64,000 nt of DNA from Kaistella palustris DSM 21579 (GCF_000422265.1 NZ_AULL01000020.1:1-64000); one strand, 5' to 3'; positions 51,185-60,698 are shown, counted from the stretch's first letter. Numbers and translations are program-made. Notes: generated from the letters alone by a model not told the origin.

Positions 51185-54100
51185 TTACGGTTTTATATTT
51201 AACATTTGTTTCATAATTGCCACTCCGGTCCGGATCTCGCCACATACCCGTGCAATCATTCCCGGTTCTGGCTGCTGGGGATCCAGGTTGTTTTCGCAGG
51301 CTGTGGCTAATCTTGTCAGCTGAAAGAGGCCGGCAGTTCCGGCGGTTCCCCTCAGTTTGTGCAGCACCCTTTTCAGTTCAGCGGTATCGTTTTCGGCAGT
51401 TGCCTTCATTATTTTTTCCTCAGCCTGATTCATTTCCTGAAGTACAAGGTCGATGAAAAGGGCTTTAAAATCCGCATCATCGCCCACCTGCTCCTGAAAA
51501 AGCTGTGGTTCAAAATGTTCTTCCCATAGGATGTCATCAGCGACCTCATCAGGATCCTTCATCAATAGGTATTTCTGAAGCATTTCTGTAAGGTCGGTCT
51601 GGCGGAGCGGTTTGGGCAGAAAATCATCCATACCCGCGGCCAGGGCTTTTTCCTTTTCACCCATAATGGTGCCGGCGGAGATGCCGATCACCGGTACATC
51701 GGTATAGCCGGGAAGGCGGCGGATCTGCCTCGTGGCTTCAAGCCCATCCATGACAGGCATCTGCACATCCATCAGGATAAGATCAAAGCGCTGCTGCCTG
51801 CAGTTATCCAGTGCTTCCAGTCCCGTGCCTGCTTCGGTCAGTCTGGCTGTGGGCAGCAGGGATTCCATTATTTTTTTATTCAGGATCATGTTGACCCGGT
51901 TATCATCTACGAGCAGGATATGCTGGTTATTGCCAAAAGCGGGTTGGGCAGCAACCTCCACGGCCTGCTCTATCCGCACAGGCCCCGCGCCTTTTTGCCG
52001 CGCGGCACGCTGCAGAAGTGCGTACAGTTCCTGTGACTTAATGGGTTTCAGCAGGCAGAACGATTTCTCATCACGGCGGAATTCATTGATGACTTCATGC
52101 TCTTCCGAGGAGGTATGGAGTACTACGAGCGGCGCAATTTCGTTATGTTCGGTGAAAAGTTCCTTGATCTTGGCGACGGTTTCGAGACCTGACATTACTG
52201 GCATGTGATAATCCATGAGGATGAGATCGAAGCGGTCGCCCCGGGCGAGAATGTCGAGCGCCTGCATACCGTTGGCGGCAAGCGTGGATTTGATGTTTTT
52301 GTAGGCCAGCATTTCCTGGAGGATGAGGCGGTTGTTGGCATTGTCGTCTACAACCAGTACATTGTGAAAGGGGATGGGCAGCTCATCTGTTACCTGCAGG
52401 CTGTTGATGTCGTACGGCACTGTAAGGTCGAAGAAAAAAGTGGAGCCTTTATCGGGTTCGCTGGTCAGCGAGAGTTTACTGCCCATGTACCGGAGAATAG
52501 TATTCGAAATGGTGAGACCGAGGCCGGTTCCACCATATTTTTTACTTACAGAGCTGTCTTCCTGGGTGAAGGCATCGAAAATGCGCTGCTGCTTATGGAG
52601 GGGAATGCCGATCCCGGTATCGCGCACTTCAAAGCGCAGGGTTATTTCTTTGTCGTCACGGTGCTGCTGGGTAACTTTAAGTTCTATCTCGCCTTTTTCA
52701 GTGAACTTTGAAGCATTGCCGAGGAGGTTGGTGAGTACCTGCCGAAGCCGTGTTTCATCGAGCCTTACAATATGCGGCAAGCCGGGTTGAATGTTCAGCA
52801 GGAGTTCAATTTTATTACGCTGCGACTGATAGAGGATGACATTCATCACCTGGTTGACGACTTCGTACAGATCACTTTCCTCCACAAGCAGTTCGAGTTT
52901 GCCGGATTCGATCTTTGAGAAATCAAGGATGTCATTAATGATGCTGAGGAGATTCTCGCCAGACTCATTAATAAAGTTAAGATACTGCAGCTGTGTTTCA
53001 GTAAGTGGTGTCTTCAGCAGAAGATCCGAAAACCCGATCACCCCGTTGAGAGGTGTACGGATCTCATGACTCATATTGGCAAGAAATTCCGATTTTGCGC
53101 GGTTCGCCAGATCAGCGGTGTGTTTGGCTATCTTCAGCTGCTGGGTGGTCTCTACGGACTGGGTGACGTTATTGGCGGAGATGATGATGCCGCCTATGAC
53201 CTCATTGGGCAGGTACCATGGGGTGACTTCCAGTATATAATGCTGCTCTGTGGTGTGATGCGGCAGCCTGACTTTGAAATCATTGTTGCGGTAGGCCTGG
53301 CCTTTCAGCGCGTTGAGATATATTTTCTTACGGGAATAAGGCACACCTACGGTGGCTTTGAAGAGGTGGTTGCCGAGCAGGTCTGCACTGTTGGTGGCGA
53401 ATTCTTTTTCCCAGGCGTGACTTACGGAAAGGTAGCGGAGCTGGTCATCGAAAATGGCCATAGCTCCCGGGGCATATACGATGAAAGACTGGAGCATGGC
53501 TTTCTTCGCCACCAGGTCCAGGTGGGTTTTTTTTGTAGCATCAATGTTCTGAATGATGCCGAATAATTTCCGGCAGCTGCCGTTCTCGCATTCGGGCACA
53601 CCTCTTACACGAACCCAGATGATCACACCGTCGGCCCTTTCCAGCTGCACTTCCTCATCAAAAGGGATGCCTTCTTCTACGGCACGGTTGAAAACCCGCG
53701 AGATCACTTCCTGACCTTCCGGCGTATAGAATCTCATGGCATCCTCGAAGGTAGGCATAAAATCGGGCGGGACGCGGTGGATATTGCGCGTGGCATTGGA
53801 CCAGAAAAGGTGATCTTCGTTCAGGTTGATCTCCCAGCCACCGACCTGGGCTACATCCTGAGTCTGCTCCAATATTTTCTTGGCGTACATAAGGTCTTTT
53901 TCCAGGTTTTCCCGGCTGGTGAGGTTCAGGGCGGTGCTCAGGATCACGGGGTTGCCGTTTTCATCGGTATCTGCCAGGTTGTGGTACATCCATACGATTT
54001 CTTCGCCATTTTTTTTCTGCAGCACCATATTACCGATGTCTTCGCCGTTGGTGTTGATGCGGTAGAGATACTGGTCCAGGAGGTGCCGGTTGCGGATGGG

Positions 54101-55105
54101 GATAAGGTCCCGCAGATTACGTGTTTTAATTTCATCCTCGGTGTAGCCGAGCAGTTCGCGGGTCTTTTTGTTTACGCCAAGGATGTTCCCGTCGGGATCG
54201 TGGATGCTCATGAGACCGATGGCATTTTCAAAGAAGTTCCGGAAGCGGCGCTCGGACTTTTCGAGTTTCAGTTTCTGCTCCAGTTCGTCGGTAATGTCGC
54301 GGCCGAAACAGAAGAGGTCGTCCTGCTCTTCCTTCTGTTTCAGGTTCCATTCAATGGTAATGGTGCGTCCGTCGGCGGCAGGGGATGTTGTGGTGAAGGA
54401 GAGCGTATGGTTGTCGGAGGGATCGAGGCTGAGTTTACGTGAGGAGTCGCGGTCGCCGATCAGCTGAAAAAAATTCTGATGAAGGAGGTCGTCCTGTGTA
54501 AGTTTAAAGGTATGCTGAAAGGCCGGGTTGGCCTCTTTGATGAGGTGGTTCCTGTCGAGGATAACGATGAGGCTGTGGGAAATGCTGAAGGTTTCTTCGA
54601 AGTAGCGGGCCTGCTGGTTTCTTTTGCTGCCGAGCATCATTTTGGTAATGGCTTCAGCCAGGCTGTGGAGACATTTCAGCTGTGTTTCGGAAACTGTTTT
54701 GGGTTCGTAAGCCAGCAGGCAGAGTGTGCCGAGGACAAAGCCGGCGTCGGTCAGCGGAATACCGAGGTAGAAACGGATACCACTGGCAAGGACCGCCGGA
54801 TTGGTGGATGAGCGTTCATCCTTTAATGTATCATTGATGATCAGTGTTTCGCCGGTGGAAATGACGTATTGGCAGATGGTGTTTTCGCGGGCTACAGCCT
54901 CCAGGTTCATCCCGGCGCAGCTGCGCACGTTCTGGGTATCGCCGCTCATGGTAGAGATCAGGGCCAGCGGACAGTCGGCAAGCAGGGCTGCGGCATCGGC
55001 AAGTACATCGAGCTGGGGATTTTTCTTGGCGTCGAGCAGATCGTGGAAGGCGAGTTTCTCGAGGCGTTGTTTTTCATTTTCAGGCTCGGGAGGCGTATTT
55101 ATCAT
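51185..55105 (-). CDS. Hybrid sensor histidine kinase (GAF-PAS4-HisKA-HATPase-REC-REC-HPt)
   Basis: A 1306-aa cytoplasmic kinase without a membrane segment. N-terminal GAF domain (about 10-160), four PAS domains (about 165-285, 290-400, 410-530, 540-660), HisKA with H680 (EFLANMSHEIRTPLN), HATPase_c (about 790-910 with NLLGNASKFT, DTGIGIP and GGTGLGL), two receivers with phospho-acceptors D965 and D1113 (both DLILMD), and a C-terminal HPt with H1249 (VLHKLRGTAG). This is a full phosphorelay. Its first gene position, with a TATCTTTG box at 55154-55147, makes it the operon leader; the stand-alone receiver is the evident target. The ligand or redox signal of GAF/PAS is unknown. Confidence 0.9.
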   Translation of the reverse strand: MINTPPEPENEKQRLEKLAFHDLLDAKKNPQLDVLADAAALLADCPLALISTMSGDTQNVRSCAGMNLEAVARENTICQYVISTGETLIINDTLKDERSSTNPAVLASGIRFYLGIPLTDAGFVLGTLCLLAYEPKTVSETQLKCLHSLAEAITKMMLGSKRNQQARYFEETFSISHSLIVILDRNHLIKEANPAFQHTFKLTQDDLLHQNFFQLIGDRDSSRKLSLDPSDNHTLSFTTTSPAADGRTITIEWNLKQKEEQDDLFCFGRDITDELEQKLKLEKSERRFRNFFENAIGLMSIHDPDGNILGVNKKTRELLGYTEDEIKTRNLRDLIPIRNRHLLDQYLYRINTNGEDIGNMVLQKKNGEEIVWMYHNLADTDENGNPVILSTALNLTSRENLEKDLMYAKKILEQTQDVAQVGGWEINLNEDHLFWSNATRNIHRVPPDFMPTFEDAMRFYTPEGQEVISRVFNRAVEEGIPFDEEVQLERADGVIIWVRVRGVPECENGSCRKLFGIIQNIDATKKTHLDLVAKKAMLQSFIVYAPGAMAIFDDQLRYLSVSHAWEKEFATNSADLLGNHLFKATVGVPYSRKKIYLNALKGQAYRNNDFKVRLPHHTTEQHYILEVTPWYLPNEVIGGIIISANNVTQSVETTQQLKIAKHTADLANRAKSEFLANMSHEIRTPLNGVIGFSDLLLKTPLTETQLQYLNFINESGENLLSIINDILDFSKIESGKLELLVEESDLYEVVNQVMNVILYQSQRNKIELLLNIQPGLPHIVRLDETRLRQVLTNLLGNASKFTEKGEIELKVTQQHRDDKEITLRFEVRDTGIGIPLHKQQRIFDAFTQEDSSVSKKYGGTGLGLTISNTILRYMGSKLSLTSEPDKGSTFFFDLTVPYDINSLQVTDELPIPFHNVLVVDDNANNRLILQEMLAYKNIKSTLAANGMQALDILARGDRFDLILMDYHMPVMSGLETVAKIKELFTEHNEIAPLVVLHTSSEEHEVINEFRRDEKSFCLLKPIKSQELYALLQRAARQKGAGPVRIEQAVEVAAQPAFGNNQHILLVDDNRVNMILNKKIMESLLPTARLTEAGTGLEALDNCRQQRFDLILMDVQMPVMDGLEATRQIRRLPGYTDVPVIGISAGTIMGEKEKALAAGMDDFLPKPLRQTDLTEMLQKYLLMKDPDEVADDILWEEHFEPQLFQEQVGDDADFKALFIDLVLQEMNQAEEKIMKATAENDTAELKRVLHKLRGTAGTAGLFQLTRLATACENNLDPQQPEPGMIARVCGEIRTGVAIMKQMLNIKP

Positions 55106-55146
55106 GGGACTAAAGCGGTGGTTTTAAGTGAGGTGATTTCAGGTGT

Positions 55147-55154
55147 CAAAGATA
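55147..55154 (-). promoter_or_regulatory. -7 box TATCTTTG of the kinase-to-GT2 operon
   Basis: TAnnTTTG on the minus strand about 42 nt before the kinase ATG at 55105. It drives the unit kinase, receiver, HEAT and GT2 fusion. The rest of 55106-55436 contains no gene. Confidence 0.5.
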
Positions 55155-55436
55155 GTATTTCCCAAAGATGTAAAAGTGCTTATTTGCAGGTCATATTTAT
55201 AAATTGTTGAATAATAGATAATGTGGGGACAGTAAAACGTGATTGTGAGGGGTTGCCGGCAGAATCGGGTGCATTTTGGAAGACGAAAGGCGGGCACTGG
55301 TCAAGAGCGTGTTTAAGTACGGGAAGGCCACAGCTGCCGGAAATGTTAAATTTTATGAAGTCAGCAAAAAATGGCGACTTTTATCAGGTTGCGGAAAAAT
55401 TAATATGGAGGAAACTGCTTATTTAATAAATAATTC

Positions 55437-55444
55437 TATATTTG
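55437..55444 (+). promoter_or_regulatory. -7 box TATATTTG of the T9SS cargo gene
   Basis: TAnnTTTG match, 27 nt before the ATG at 55472; it rules out the earlier in-frame TTG at 55442. Confidence 0.55.
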
Positions 55445-55471
55445 GCTCTTAAATTAAAAAACAATTTAAAT

Positions 55472-58400
55472 ATGAGAATAGATTTATTATTTCAGCGGAT
55501 GCTGTTTTTGATGGTATTTGCTTTTTCAGGATTGGTTCTGGGACAGTATTATGGTAGTGGTACCTTTAATAAAATCACTTCGTTAGCGGAGTTAACTGAT
55601 GGGTATTACGTGATCGCTAACAAAACTGATGAGTTTGCTATGAATAGTAGCACTACTCAGGTTTCAGGAAGTCTAGGTTATACAGGAATTATTGTAAAAC
55701 CGATCGTTAATCCACCTTTGGAAATGGTTTGGAAAATCGAGACTATCGGCGCAGATAAAACAATTTATAATGAAGGTGTTTCCAAATTTGTTTCTTATAC
55801 AGGTTCTAGCAATAATGTGCAGTTGGTTGACGCCGCTACCAGTAATAATCAAAAATGGACAGTTACTTATTCTTCGGGAGTATTTTTAATAAAAAATAAG
55901 CAATTAACCACAAGATTTCTACAATATAATGCTGGCGCGCCGCGTTTCGCATGCTATACGGGAAGCCAACAAGATTTGCAGCTTTACAAATTGGCAAGTC
56001 CAACAGGTCCCGTAATCACTGCTACTCCGACAAGTCTAAGTGGTTTTACTAACATTGAAGGTAGTGGCCCCTCGACTGAACAATCATTTAATGTATCCGG
56101 TTCAAACCTTACAGATAATGTAACTGCCACTGCGCCGGCTGCTTTTGAGATTTCCAAGGCTTCGGGTTCCGGTTTTGCTGATATACTGACTTTTGCTCCC
56201 ACAAGTGGGACCCTGACGTCTACTGTTGTATATGTGCGAATGAAAGCGGGTCTATCGCCGGCAGCTTATTCCGGGAATATCTCGATAAGCAGCACAGATG
56301 CTACTTCTGTGGACATAAGTCTGAACGGCATAGTGTCGCCTATGCCTGTGAGGCCGGTTATTACTACGCCTTCTGCGCAAACAGGTACTGTAGGTGTTCC
56401 CTATAGTTATCAGCTTGTTGCGTCGGAAAATCCGGACTCTTATGCCAGAGTTTCGGGTAGTCTGCCGGATGGCGTTAACTTAAATACTTCAACAGGCGAG
56501 ATCTCAGGAACTCCGAGCGCGGCGGGAACCTTTAGCGCAAACTTTACTGCGACAAACGCGGCGGGGACCTCTGATCCGGTTGCTTTTGAAATAACTGTAG
56601 CACAGGGAACACAGACCGCTACTTTACCCGATCTCAATAAACAGATCGGCGATGCAGTGGTTATGCTTCCCGCAACAACGGATGCCGGAATTACAATAGC
56701 GTACTCTAGCAGCGATATGGCGGTAGCTTCTGTTTCGGGAAATACACTCACAGTTGGGGGTGCAGGTACGGCTACCATTACGGCCAGCAATGCCGGAAGT
56801 GCGGATTACGCGGCGTTTAATGATACTTTTACGGTGACGGTTACTCCAGTTCCCCCTTTAAATCATTTAGTGATCAGTCAGATATATGGAGCAGGCGGAA
56901 ACAGCGGTGCCACTTACAATAGAGATTATGTGGAGTTATATAATCCTACAAATTCCGCTATTTCACTCAATGGGTATACTTTGCAATATGCTTCTGCCTC
57001 AGGAACCGGAAGCTGGACAAATAACTCAAACAATTATTTACCAAATGTAAGTGTCGAGCCTGGTAACTATTTTCTTATTCAGACGACCACAAGTGGTACA
57101 AATGGCGCATTACTTCCGACGCCAGATTATGCTTTTAATACATCAATGGATATGTCGGGAACGACAGGAAAAGTAGCTTTAGTGTCTACAACCCATACCT
57201 TATCTGGTCCCTTAAGTGGCGTTGTGACTAATAACGGAGATATCGTTGACTTGGTAGGCTTTGGAACGGCAAATTATTATGAAGGTTCGGCTGCTGCACC
57301 GGCGTCGTCCGTTACAAATGCTGTTTTTAGAAAAAATAGTGGAAAGCAGGATACAAACGTTAATGGTGATGATTTTGAAGCTTTAGCTGCGAATCCCCGT
57401 AATTCTTTATATTTCACAACCATGTGGGCAGGTTTACCTGCAGCGTGGTCTAACGGAACTCCTAATGATACAAAAGCAGCCGTTATTGATGCAGATTATG
57501 CTGGTCCAGCTTTTACTTCGCAAACATTAACCGTAAACGAAAATAAAACGTTAACCGTGAGCGAATTCGTGAAGACCGGCGATGTCACTAACAACGGAAA
57601 AATCATTGTTGACAATAACGCGAACTTCGTGCAGACCGGCTCTTTTACGGCGGGAGCGAACTCTTCATTCAAAGTGAACAGAAGTACACGCGACGTAAGC
57701 CGCCTGGATTATGTTGCGTGGAGCAGTCCACTTCAAGATGCAGCGCAGACTTTAAAGGAATTCTCGCCCCAGACTTTAGACGTGCGTTTCCTGACCTACA
57801 ATAACGGACTGTATGTAAAAGTTCCCAACCCTAATGTGCCTTTCAGTCCGGCACAGGGCTACCTGATCCGTACGCCAAACAACTTTGTTGACTACCCGGC
57901 TACAGAGAAGTTCAACGGCGTATTTGAAGGTTCTCAACCGAATCACGGAGTTCTGAGCTACGATCCTTCAGTAATCACCGGAGAATATGTATTCTTAGGA
58001 AACCCTTACCCAAGTGCCGTCAGTATGGAAACCTTTTATGCAGCAAATCCACAAATCAACGGTTCTTTCTATATCTGGGACAGTGTGGGCGCAAAGATGG
58101 ATGCAGAGGGTAAATATTCCGGCAGCAACTATGTCACTACAACCATGTCGGGTTCTGTTCCGGCAGGTTCCTCACCCTACGTGCCGGTGGCGCAGGGATT
58201 CTTTATAAACCGCGGAACTGATAACACGCCATTGGTTTTCAACGATGGGATGCGTCAAACGACAGAAACAGGAAACTTTGCAAAAATCAGTGTGACCGAC
58301 AAGTTCTGGCTGCAGATGACAGCACCGTCGGGCGCGAAACCACAAATGCTTATCGCCTTTAATGAAAATGCCACATCAGGCTATGACAAAGGACTGGACG

Positions 58401-58951
58401 CTAAAATGCTGGACAGCAACGCAGATGTGATCTATTCCACAGTTGATACAAAACCGTTGGTAATCAATACGCTTGGAACTTTTGGTACCGATGACATGAT
58501 CAAGCTGTCCGCAAACTTTCTGGCAGCCGGAAACTATACCATCAGTATCGCGAAGAAAGAAGGCCTGTTTAGTAATGGACAGAAAATATATTTAAAAGAC
58601 CATCTTTTGGGAACGGATACCGAGTTGACTTCAGGCGACTATTCTTTTGCAGCAACTGAAGGAATTAACGAGGATCGCTTCACGGTGTCATTCAGCAGAG
58701 GAATGTTGGGAAGTTCTGACCTTTCAAAGAATCAAACGGTTATTTACGCGGTCGGTCAAACCGTTCATATCAAGGGCGCCAGCAGAATCAGAACAGTAGA
58801 ACTTTACGACATGAGCGGCAAGATGATAAAGAAGGCTGCAAACGTTAATTCTCAAAACACCGAAGTTACGGTTACATCAAAAGGTGTCGCACTTGTTAAA
58901 ATCCTTCTGGAAACCGGTGAAACAGTTACTAAAAAAATTATCATAAATTAA
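55472..58951 (+). CDS. Large secreted T9SS cargo with lamin-tail and Ig-like domains
   Basis: From the ATG at 55472 the product is 1159 aa. After a signal peptide (about 1-25) come a sugar-binding-like N-terminal region (about 30-175), a beta-sandwich repeat (about 180-290), a putative Ig-like domain (YSYQLVASENPDSYARVSGSLPDGVNLNTSTGEISGTPSAAG region, about 300-380), a second Ig/BIG-like domain (about 385-465), a lamin-tail domain (HLVISQIYGAGGNSG...YVELYN, about 470-650), a long beta-rich region, and a C-terminal T9SS type A sorting domain (about 1085-1159, ELYDMSGKMIKKA...GVALVKILLETGETVTKKIIIN). It should be exported by the T9SS and attached to or released from the surface. The 84-aa PID-CTERM-like gene follows after 7 nt. 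Confidence 0.88.
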   Translation: MRIDLLFQRMLFLMVFAFSGLVLGQYYGSGTFNKITSLAELTDGYYVIANKTDEFAMNSSTTQVSGSLGYTGIIVKPIVNPPLEMVWKIETIGADKTIYNEGVSKFVSYTGSSNNVQLVDAATSNNQKWTVTYSSGVFLIKNKQLTTRFLQYNAGAPRFACYTGSQQDLQLYKLASPTGPVITATPTSLSGFTNIEGSGPSTEQSFNVSGSNLTDNVTATAPAAFEISKASGSGFADILTFAPTSGTLTSTVVYVRMKAGLSPAAYSGNISISSTDATSVDISLNGIVSPMPVRPVITTPSAQTGTVGVPYSYQLVASENPDSYARVSGSLPDGVNLNTSTGEISGTPSAAGTFSANFTATNAAGTSDPVAFEITVAQGTQTATLPDLNKQIGDAVVMLPATTDAGITIAYSSSDMAVASVSGNTLTVGGAGTATITASNAGSADYAAFNDTFTVTVTPVPPLNHLVISQIYGAGGNSGATYNRDYVELYNPTNSAISLNGYTLQYASASGTGSWTNNSNNYLPNVSVEPGNYFLIQTTTSGTNGALLPTPDYAFNTSMDMSGTTGKVALVSTTHTLSGPLSGVVTNNGDIVDLVGFGTANYYEGSAAAPASSVTNAVFRKNSGKQDTNVNGDDFEALAANPRNSLYFTTMWAGLPAAWSNGTPNDTKAAVIDADYAGPAFTSQTLTVNENKTLTVSEFVKTGDVTNNGKIIVDNNANFVQTGSFTAGANSSFKVNRSTRDVSRLDYVAWSSPLQDAAQTLKEFSPQTLDVRFLTYNNGLYVKVPNPNVPFSPAQGYLIRTPNNFVDYPATEKFNGVFEGSQPNHGVLSYDPSVITGEYVFLGNPYPSAVSMETFYAANPQINGSFYIWDSVGAKMDAEGKYSGSNYVTTTMSGSVPAGSSPYVPVAQGFFINRGTDNTPLVFNDGMRQTTETGNFAKISVTDKFWLQMTAPSGAKPQMLIAFNENATSGYDKGLDAKMLDSNADVIYSTVDTKPLVINTLGTFGTDDMIKLSANFLAAGNYTISIAKKEGLFSNGQKIYLKDHLLGTDTELTSGDYSFAATEGINEDRFTVSFSRGMLGSSDLSKNQTVIYAVGQTVHIKGASRIRTVELYDMSGKMIKKAANVNSQNTEVTVTSKGVALVKILLETGETVTKKIIIN

Positions 58952-58958
58952 AATACCA

Positions 58959-59213
58959 ATGAAAAAGTTATTTACCATATTGCTTGTTACAGGCTTAATC
59001 AGCGCTACTTACGCCCAGGAGGGCAATGTTTTCACCCGCAGTTATAATGCTAAAAACCAGCAGGCTGTGACTGCTGAAGACGATCCGGGAGGTGACGGAG
59101 ATAATGGTGGCGGGGACGCCGCGCCCATCGATGATTATCTGCCTCTACTTGCAATAGCGGGTGTTGGCATGGCAGTTTATTTCAGCAGAAAGAAGTTCGC
59201 TGCGCAAGTTTAA
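58959..59213 (+). CDS. Small secreted protein with PID-CTERM-like C-terminal sorting signal
   Basis: An 84-aa protein with a signal peptide (about 1-19, ending TYAQ), a short acidic/Gly-rich mature part (GGDGDNGGGDAA) and a tripartite C-terminus: APIDDYLPLL, a hydrophobic span (LAIAGVGMAVYF) and a basic tail SRKKFAAQV. This matches the PID-CTERM-type sorting signal I recall from NCBI annotation of Bacteroidota; such small proteins are sometimes wrongly named signal peptidase. It should be processed at the inner membrane. It lies 7 nt after the T9SS cargo gene and is closed by a terminator. Confidence 0.75.
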   Translation: MKKLFTILLVTGLISATYAQEGNVFTRSYNAKNQQAVTAEDDPGGDGDNGGGDAAPIDDYLPLLAIAGVGMAVYFSRKKFAAQV

Positions 59214-59238
59214 GCGGCAGTACACTTAATTCCGGCCA

Positions 59239-59268
59239 AAACCGTCTCCGAACAGAGGCGGTTTTTTT
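59239..59268 (+). terminator. Terminator after the PID-CTERM-like gene
   Basis: 10-bp stem AAACCGTCTC/GAGGCGGTTT (59239-59248 with 59255-59264, one G-U), 6-nt loop, then seven T in total. Confidence 0.8.
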
Positions 59269-60011
59269 GGTATTTTTTTATCACTTGTCCCCCAAATTAT
59301 TTACGTCGTCAGAATTTAAACGGATCGGCTTATGGATTTACAACCATTTCACTCCATCGGCGCTCATACTTTATGTTTAAAAATTCATGTTTAACAAGAA
59401 CAGCATGCCGCTTAAAAAATCAAAAAGTGGTGAAAGCAAAAGTGAAGTACAGTTGATGACCAGTGCGAAATTTTACCGCAGGAAATTCAGAAGGAATGTC
59501 ATTATTTAACATCGCGTACACTAAACCAATAGCACCGCAGGCGTGACATGAACAATTTTCCTACTCACTGCCAGATGGTGACGGATGCCTGATTTTATGC
59601 TGCAGATATTTCGCTCCTGCGGAGTTCTACGTGCGCGCGCTGTAACATACTTTAGCATTAAACGCTTCTTTATCCCTTTCCAAAAAATTATTTCTGAATC
59701 AATGAAATTGTTATGAATACCGCACGCTAAGTAAAACCGAAGGTTTCAGTCTGATACACAAGTCTGATTTCCAAAGATTGACATTTTATAACAAAAGGTA
59801 CAGCCGCATATATTAAACGCCGACAGTGTAACGCTATAAATTTCCGCCTGGCTGTAATCCACTGAAAGGAACCGGCGTGTTACTTTCCACAGTTTAACCC
59901 CACCGTTCTGAACCCTCATTGTGGCCGTCACAAAAAAAATCCACCATTTGAAAAAAAAATAAGTAATTTGCACCATATTTCTGAAAACCAATGGCCTTAT
60001 CTACAAATGAT
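59269..60011. other. Long gene-poor stretch
   Basis: Nearly 750 bp without a convincing gene. One tiny frame on the plus strand (59405-59509, 34 aa, Lys/Arg-rich) exists but has no supporting signal. A short CTCC/GGAG palindrome occurs near 59610. Only weak Shine-Dalgarno-free starts and no clear TAnnTTTG box precede the barrel gene at 60012. Confidence 0.45.
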
Positions 60012-60653
60012 ATGAAGAGAATTATTACTGTGGTTTCCTTTTTCGTGCTGACGGGCATCCACGCACAGACCTTTAAGTACGGGGTGACCGGGAATTTCCA
60101 CAAAGGTTCTATCGTCGGTGTCCACGATGTTTCTAAAGGAGCTTACGGCGGTGGCCTGGGTATTTTCGGGCAGTGGTCGCTGGTAGAAAATGACGTGTTC
60201 GATTCTGCCTGGCTGTATATCATGCCACAGCTGGAGTACAGCATGCAGGGCGAAACAGCAAAGGCCGAAGAAGATAAATTTGGGATCCAGAAATTCCACC
60301 ACGATTATGTGGCGATGCAGGTTTATCTGAAGTGGTTCTTCCACCAGGGCAATATGAAAAGAGATGTCTATTTGTTTGCCGGCCCGCGTATTGAATATCT
60401 GGTGCGCGAAAAACGTGAGGTAGATCCTGCTTATGACCTGGCTTATTACCAGTATAACGGCGACGATGAAGTGAAAAAATTTGGATACGGTGTTTCGTTT
60501 GGTGTGGGATTAAAAATCAGCCAGCAGTTCGAAACTTTCCTGCGGTATGACCGTGGTTTTTCTACAGTTTATCCAAATAATGACAACAGGAATACCTATA
60601 ACCGGCTTTTAGCACTGGGCGTTAATTATTACCTCAACGAAAACTGGTGGTAA
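60012..60653 (+). CDS. Outer-membrane beta-barrel protein
   Basis: From the ATG at 60012 the product is 213 aa: a signal peptide (about 1-18, ending GIHAQ) and a barrel of alternating strands with C-terminal aromatic residues (ALGVNYYLNENWW). The pattern FKYGVTGNFHKGSIVGVHDVS...AYGGGLGIFGQW resembles PorT/OMP_b-brl-like small barrels. It lies 73 bp before the Wza-like gene. The in-frame ATG at 59991 is less likely because the signal sequence starts at 60012. Confidence 0.8.
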   Translation: MKRIITVVSFFVLTGIHAQTFKYGVTGNFHKGSIVGVHDVSKGAYGGGLGIFGQWSLVENDVFDSAWLYIMPQLEYSMQGETAKAEEDKFGIQKFHHDYVAMQVYLKWFFHQGNMKRDVYLFAGPRIEYLVREKREVDPAYDLAYYQYNGDDEVKKFGYGVSFGVGLKISQQFETFLRYDRGFSTVYPNNDNRNTYNRLLALGVNYYLNENWW

Positions 60654-60698
60654 AAAGCCACAAACCGGTCTTAAGATTACAGGCCTTTTGAAAATCTT

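Noticed and set aside
53777..54442. Frame of about 220 codons antisense to the hybrid kinase
   Set aside because: Shadow of PAS domains with repeated codon bias; no motif.
59746..59991. Minus-strand frame of 81 codons before the barrel gene
   Set aside because: No start context, no homology, overlaps nothing conserved; probably chance in an AT-rich gap.
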